From Acidobacteriota bacterium (GTDB taxonomy: Bacteria > Acidobacteriota > Terriglobia > Acidiferrales > UBA7541): 8,325 nt of DNA. The translations under genes and the position numbers were made by a program. The notes under the pieces are model-generated. The model made no database searches. It was given only the letters and a program-made list of their open reading frames with translations, and had not been told where the DNA came from. The stretch covers positions 1 to 8,325 of the forward strand of contig QHYO01000027.1 of NCBI GenBank assembly GCA_003224135.1, read 5' to 3'. Shown piece after piece: positions 6,736-8,325 of the stretch (its first letter is position 1; each line of letters starts with the position of its first letter).

Positions 6736-6753
6736 ACAGAAACAACAGCTATT

Positions 6754-7723
6754 ATGGCTAACAAAGAAATGACCGTAAGCGAAGCGGCAGGACGCAAACT
6801 CCGAATTGTGCTAGTCGGAGGAAGTGGCCAAGTCGGGAATATCCTGGCAAGGCATTTTCACCAACAGCAGAACGACGTCTGCGTGATCGCTCGCACGACT
6901 TTTTCGGCGCCTTGGAGTGTCCTGGCTTGGAATGGACTGCAATTAGGCGACTGGGTAAAGGCCTTGGCCGGGGCCGACACTGTGATCAATTTGGCAGGGC
7001 GAAGTGTGGATTGCCGCTATGGCCCGCGGAACAAGACCGAGATTCTGGAGTCAAGAATTCGATCCACAAAACTCGTGGGCGAGGCGATTCAGACGCTTTC
7101 GACGCCGCCACCGCTTTTGCTCAATGCAAGCACGGCCACGATCTACCGCAACTCAACGGATCGGGCGATGGATGAGGAAACGGGCGAACTTGGCGGAACA
7201 GAGGCGAACGTGCCAGACAGCTGGCATTTCAGCATCGAGGTGGCGACGCGCTGGGAAAAAAGTTTTTTTGACGCGAAGGAGTCCAGGCAAGGGAGGCGTG
7301 TTCGATGCCTTGCTGAGACTTGTGCGATTTGGTCTCGGTGGTCGGTTGGGCTCAGGCGAGCAGTATGTTTCGTGGATTCACGAGCGGGATTTCGTGCGAG
7401 CAATCGAGTTTGTGATCGCGAACGAACGGATGAGCGGCGTTGTGAATGTCGCAGCACCCAATCCGCAACGCAACACGGAATTCATGCGCAATCTGCGAGC
7501 TGCGTGGGGAATTCGATTTGGCATTCCAATCCCGAAATCCATGCTAGAGATGGGAGCAGTTTTCCTGCGTACTGAGACCGAGTTGGTGTTGAAGAGCAGA
7601 AGAGTCGTGCCCGGAAGACTGCTGGATGATGGTTTCCGATTTGAATTTCCTGAATGGCCCGCTGCCGCCGTTGAGTTAGTGCAGTCATGGCGTAAACAAC
7701 GAACAAGGGAGTTGTCGAAATGA
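6754..7723 (+). pseudogene. Broken TIGR01777-type NAD-dependent epimerase/oxidoreductase
   Basis: Remnant of an SDR-fold protein of the TIGR01777 (E. coli YfcH-like) group, whose substrate is generally unknown. Frame 1 (6754 to about 7287) has the Rossmann nucleotide site VGGSGQVG (21-28), INLAGRSV (78-85), NASTATIYRNS (124-134) and HFSIEVATRWEKSFFDA (158-174). Frame 2 (about 7280-7723) continues with PGKGGVFDALLRLVRFGLGG, SGEQYVSWIHERD and the full C-terminal part to a TGA at 7721-7723. About 15 residues that normally lie between these blocks, a core strand (in YfcH around TRVCLLRTGVVLA), are missing, and the frame shifts by +1. Frame 1 alone runs into unrelated residues and stops at 7575. 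A6 and T7 runs (7257-7269) lie just before the break and might allow slippage, but the product would still lack the strand. The ATG at 6754 has no clear Shine-Dalgarno site; ATG 6769 is an alternative. The stop overlaps the start of the regulator gene. Confidence 0.82.
7279..7287 (+). other. Deletion junction in the epimerase, possible fused direct repeat
   Basis: GAGTCCAGG reads E-S-R in the upstream frame, a plausible continuation of FFDAK. Offset by one base it reads S-P-G in the downstream frame, leading into KGGVF as expected after the lost strand. A 9-bp direct repeat in the intact gene, with loss of one copy and the DNA between, would explain the frame change. The missing copy is inferred. 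Confidence 0.45.
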
Positions 7724-8286
7724 GCGAACCGGTGACGTCGAAATCAGGTGGGTTGGCTCCAGTCGAAGAGAAGTTCATTTTGCACTGGGGCGAAATGGGG
7801 ACGAAGTGGGGGATCAACCGTACCGTGGCCCAGGTGCATGCACTGCTCTACCTAGCAGCAAAGCCTTTGCCAGCCGAGGAAATTTCAACAACGTTATCAG
7901 TGGCACGCTCTAACGTGAGCACCAGTTTGCGTGAGCTGCAGGGGTGGGGAATTGTGCGCGTGGTGCACGTGCTGGGCGACCGGCGCGACCACTTTGAAAC
8001 GCTGAAGGATGTCTGGGAGATTTTTAGAATTGTCGCGGAAGAGCGTAAGAAGAGAGAGATCGATCCCACGCTACGAGTGCTAGCGCAGTGTGTACAGGAA
8101 GTGAAAAACGGACAGGGAGACGCTCACACGAAAGAGCGTCTCGAAGCCATGCTGGAGTTCCTGACCACCATGACGGGATTATTCGATGAGATTTTGCGCA
8201 TGCCTGCTGGGACCCTGAAAAGCGTTGTGAAGTTAAGAGGGAAAGTCGTGACGATCTTAGGCGCCGGAAACAAAAAAGCAGGGTAA
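7720..8286 (+). CDS. GbsR/MarR-family transcriptional regulator
   Basis: DNA-binding regulator of the GbsR branch of the MarR superfamily, 188 residues. The N-terminal helix FILHWGEMGTKWGINRTVAQVHALLYLA (19-46) is typical of the branch. The helix-turn-helix lies at about 49-75 (PLPAEEISTTL, then VARSNVSTSLRELQ), followed by the wing VRVVHVLGDRRDHFE (79-93). A helical C-terminal half (about 97-170) should form the dimer, and a basic tail ends the protein. Its ATG overlaps the epimerase stop (ATGA), and GGGAG eight bases upstream gives its own ribosome site, so it can be translated even though the upstream frame breaks. The target and any ligand are unknown. Autoregulation through the inverted repeat at 6711-6735 is possible but not shown. 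The frame is undamaged, unlike its partner gene. The remaining 39 bases of the window hold nothing recognisable. Confidence 0.9.
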   Translation: MSEPVTSKSGGLAPVEEKFILHWGEMGTKWGINRTVAQVHALLYLAAKPLPAEEISTTLSVARSNVSTSLRELQGWGIVRVVHVLGDRRDHFETLKDVWEIFRIVAEERKKREIDPTLRVLAQCVQEVKNGQGDAHTKERLEAMLEFLTTMTGLFDEILRMPAGTLKSVVKLRGKVVTILGAGNKKAG

Positions 8287-8325
8287 AAAGACAGCCACGC
8301 TAAGGATTCTAAGAAGAGCGCAAAA

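Larger units (their letters stand above)
6370..6753. other. Gene-free stretch between the broken kinase and the broken epimerase
   Basis: In 384 bp I see no supportable gene. A 92-codon minus-strand frame (6745-6467) starts with TTG and resembles no family I know. Visible structure: an AACTATAGTT palindrome inside an A-rich/T-rich imperfect hairpin (about 6557-6580, ending in five T), which could terminate transcription from the left; a small hairpin TTCCC-ATAC-GGGAA (6648-6661); and the promoter region near the right end. A response regulator for the kinase would be expected here, and no trace of one was recognised. Confidence 0.6.

Noticed and set aside
6467..6745. 92-codon minus-strand frame in the intergenic stretch
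   Set aside because: It has a TTG start, no ribosome site and no recognisable domain, and it crosses the likely plus-strand promoter.

Overview
The window reads as bacterial chromosome, most likely from the Acidobacteriota. This rests on overall protein flavour, separate nuoC and nuoD, and a two-domain hypothetical protein of a type I associate with that phylum; it is an inference, not a database result. Base composition is moderate (about 54% GC by eye) and even. I see no tRNA, rRNA, CRISPR array, insertion sequence or phage gene.

Left part (1-3440, minus strand): a respiratory complex I operon transcribed right to left as nuoA, nuoC, nuoD and then one continuous frame in which a complete NuoE is joined to NuoF. 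The fusion runs off the left edge. nuoB, which normally lies between nuoA and nuoC, is absent, with only 24 bp separating those two genes. NuoEF would be the NADH-oxidising (FMN and 2Fe-2S) end, NuoC/NuoD the quinone-side peripheral arm, and NuoA part of the membrane hinge.

Middle part (3440-5165): a divergent plus-strand pair, a hypothetical protein with a C-terminal Ig-like half followed 10 bp later by thiS (thiamine sulfur carrier). Convergent to these is ribA on the minus strand (GTP cyclohydrolase II, first step of riboflavin synthesis).

Right part (5165-8325, plus strand): a LytS/YehU-type membrane sensor kinase broken into three frames, a 384-bp gene-free stretch, a TIGR01777-type NAD-dependent epimerase broken into two frames, and an intact GbsR/MarR-type regulator whose ATG overlaps the epimerase stop. 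Each of the three frame changes coincides with the loss of a conserved block and each shifts frame in the same direction. At two of them the junction reads as family sequence in both frames, the mark of deletion between short direct repeats. This cluster of small repeat-associated deletions, the NuoE-NuoF fusion and the missing nuoB are the most interesting features. I found no clear sign of a new multi-gene system.
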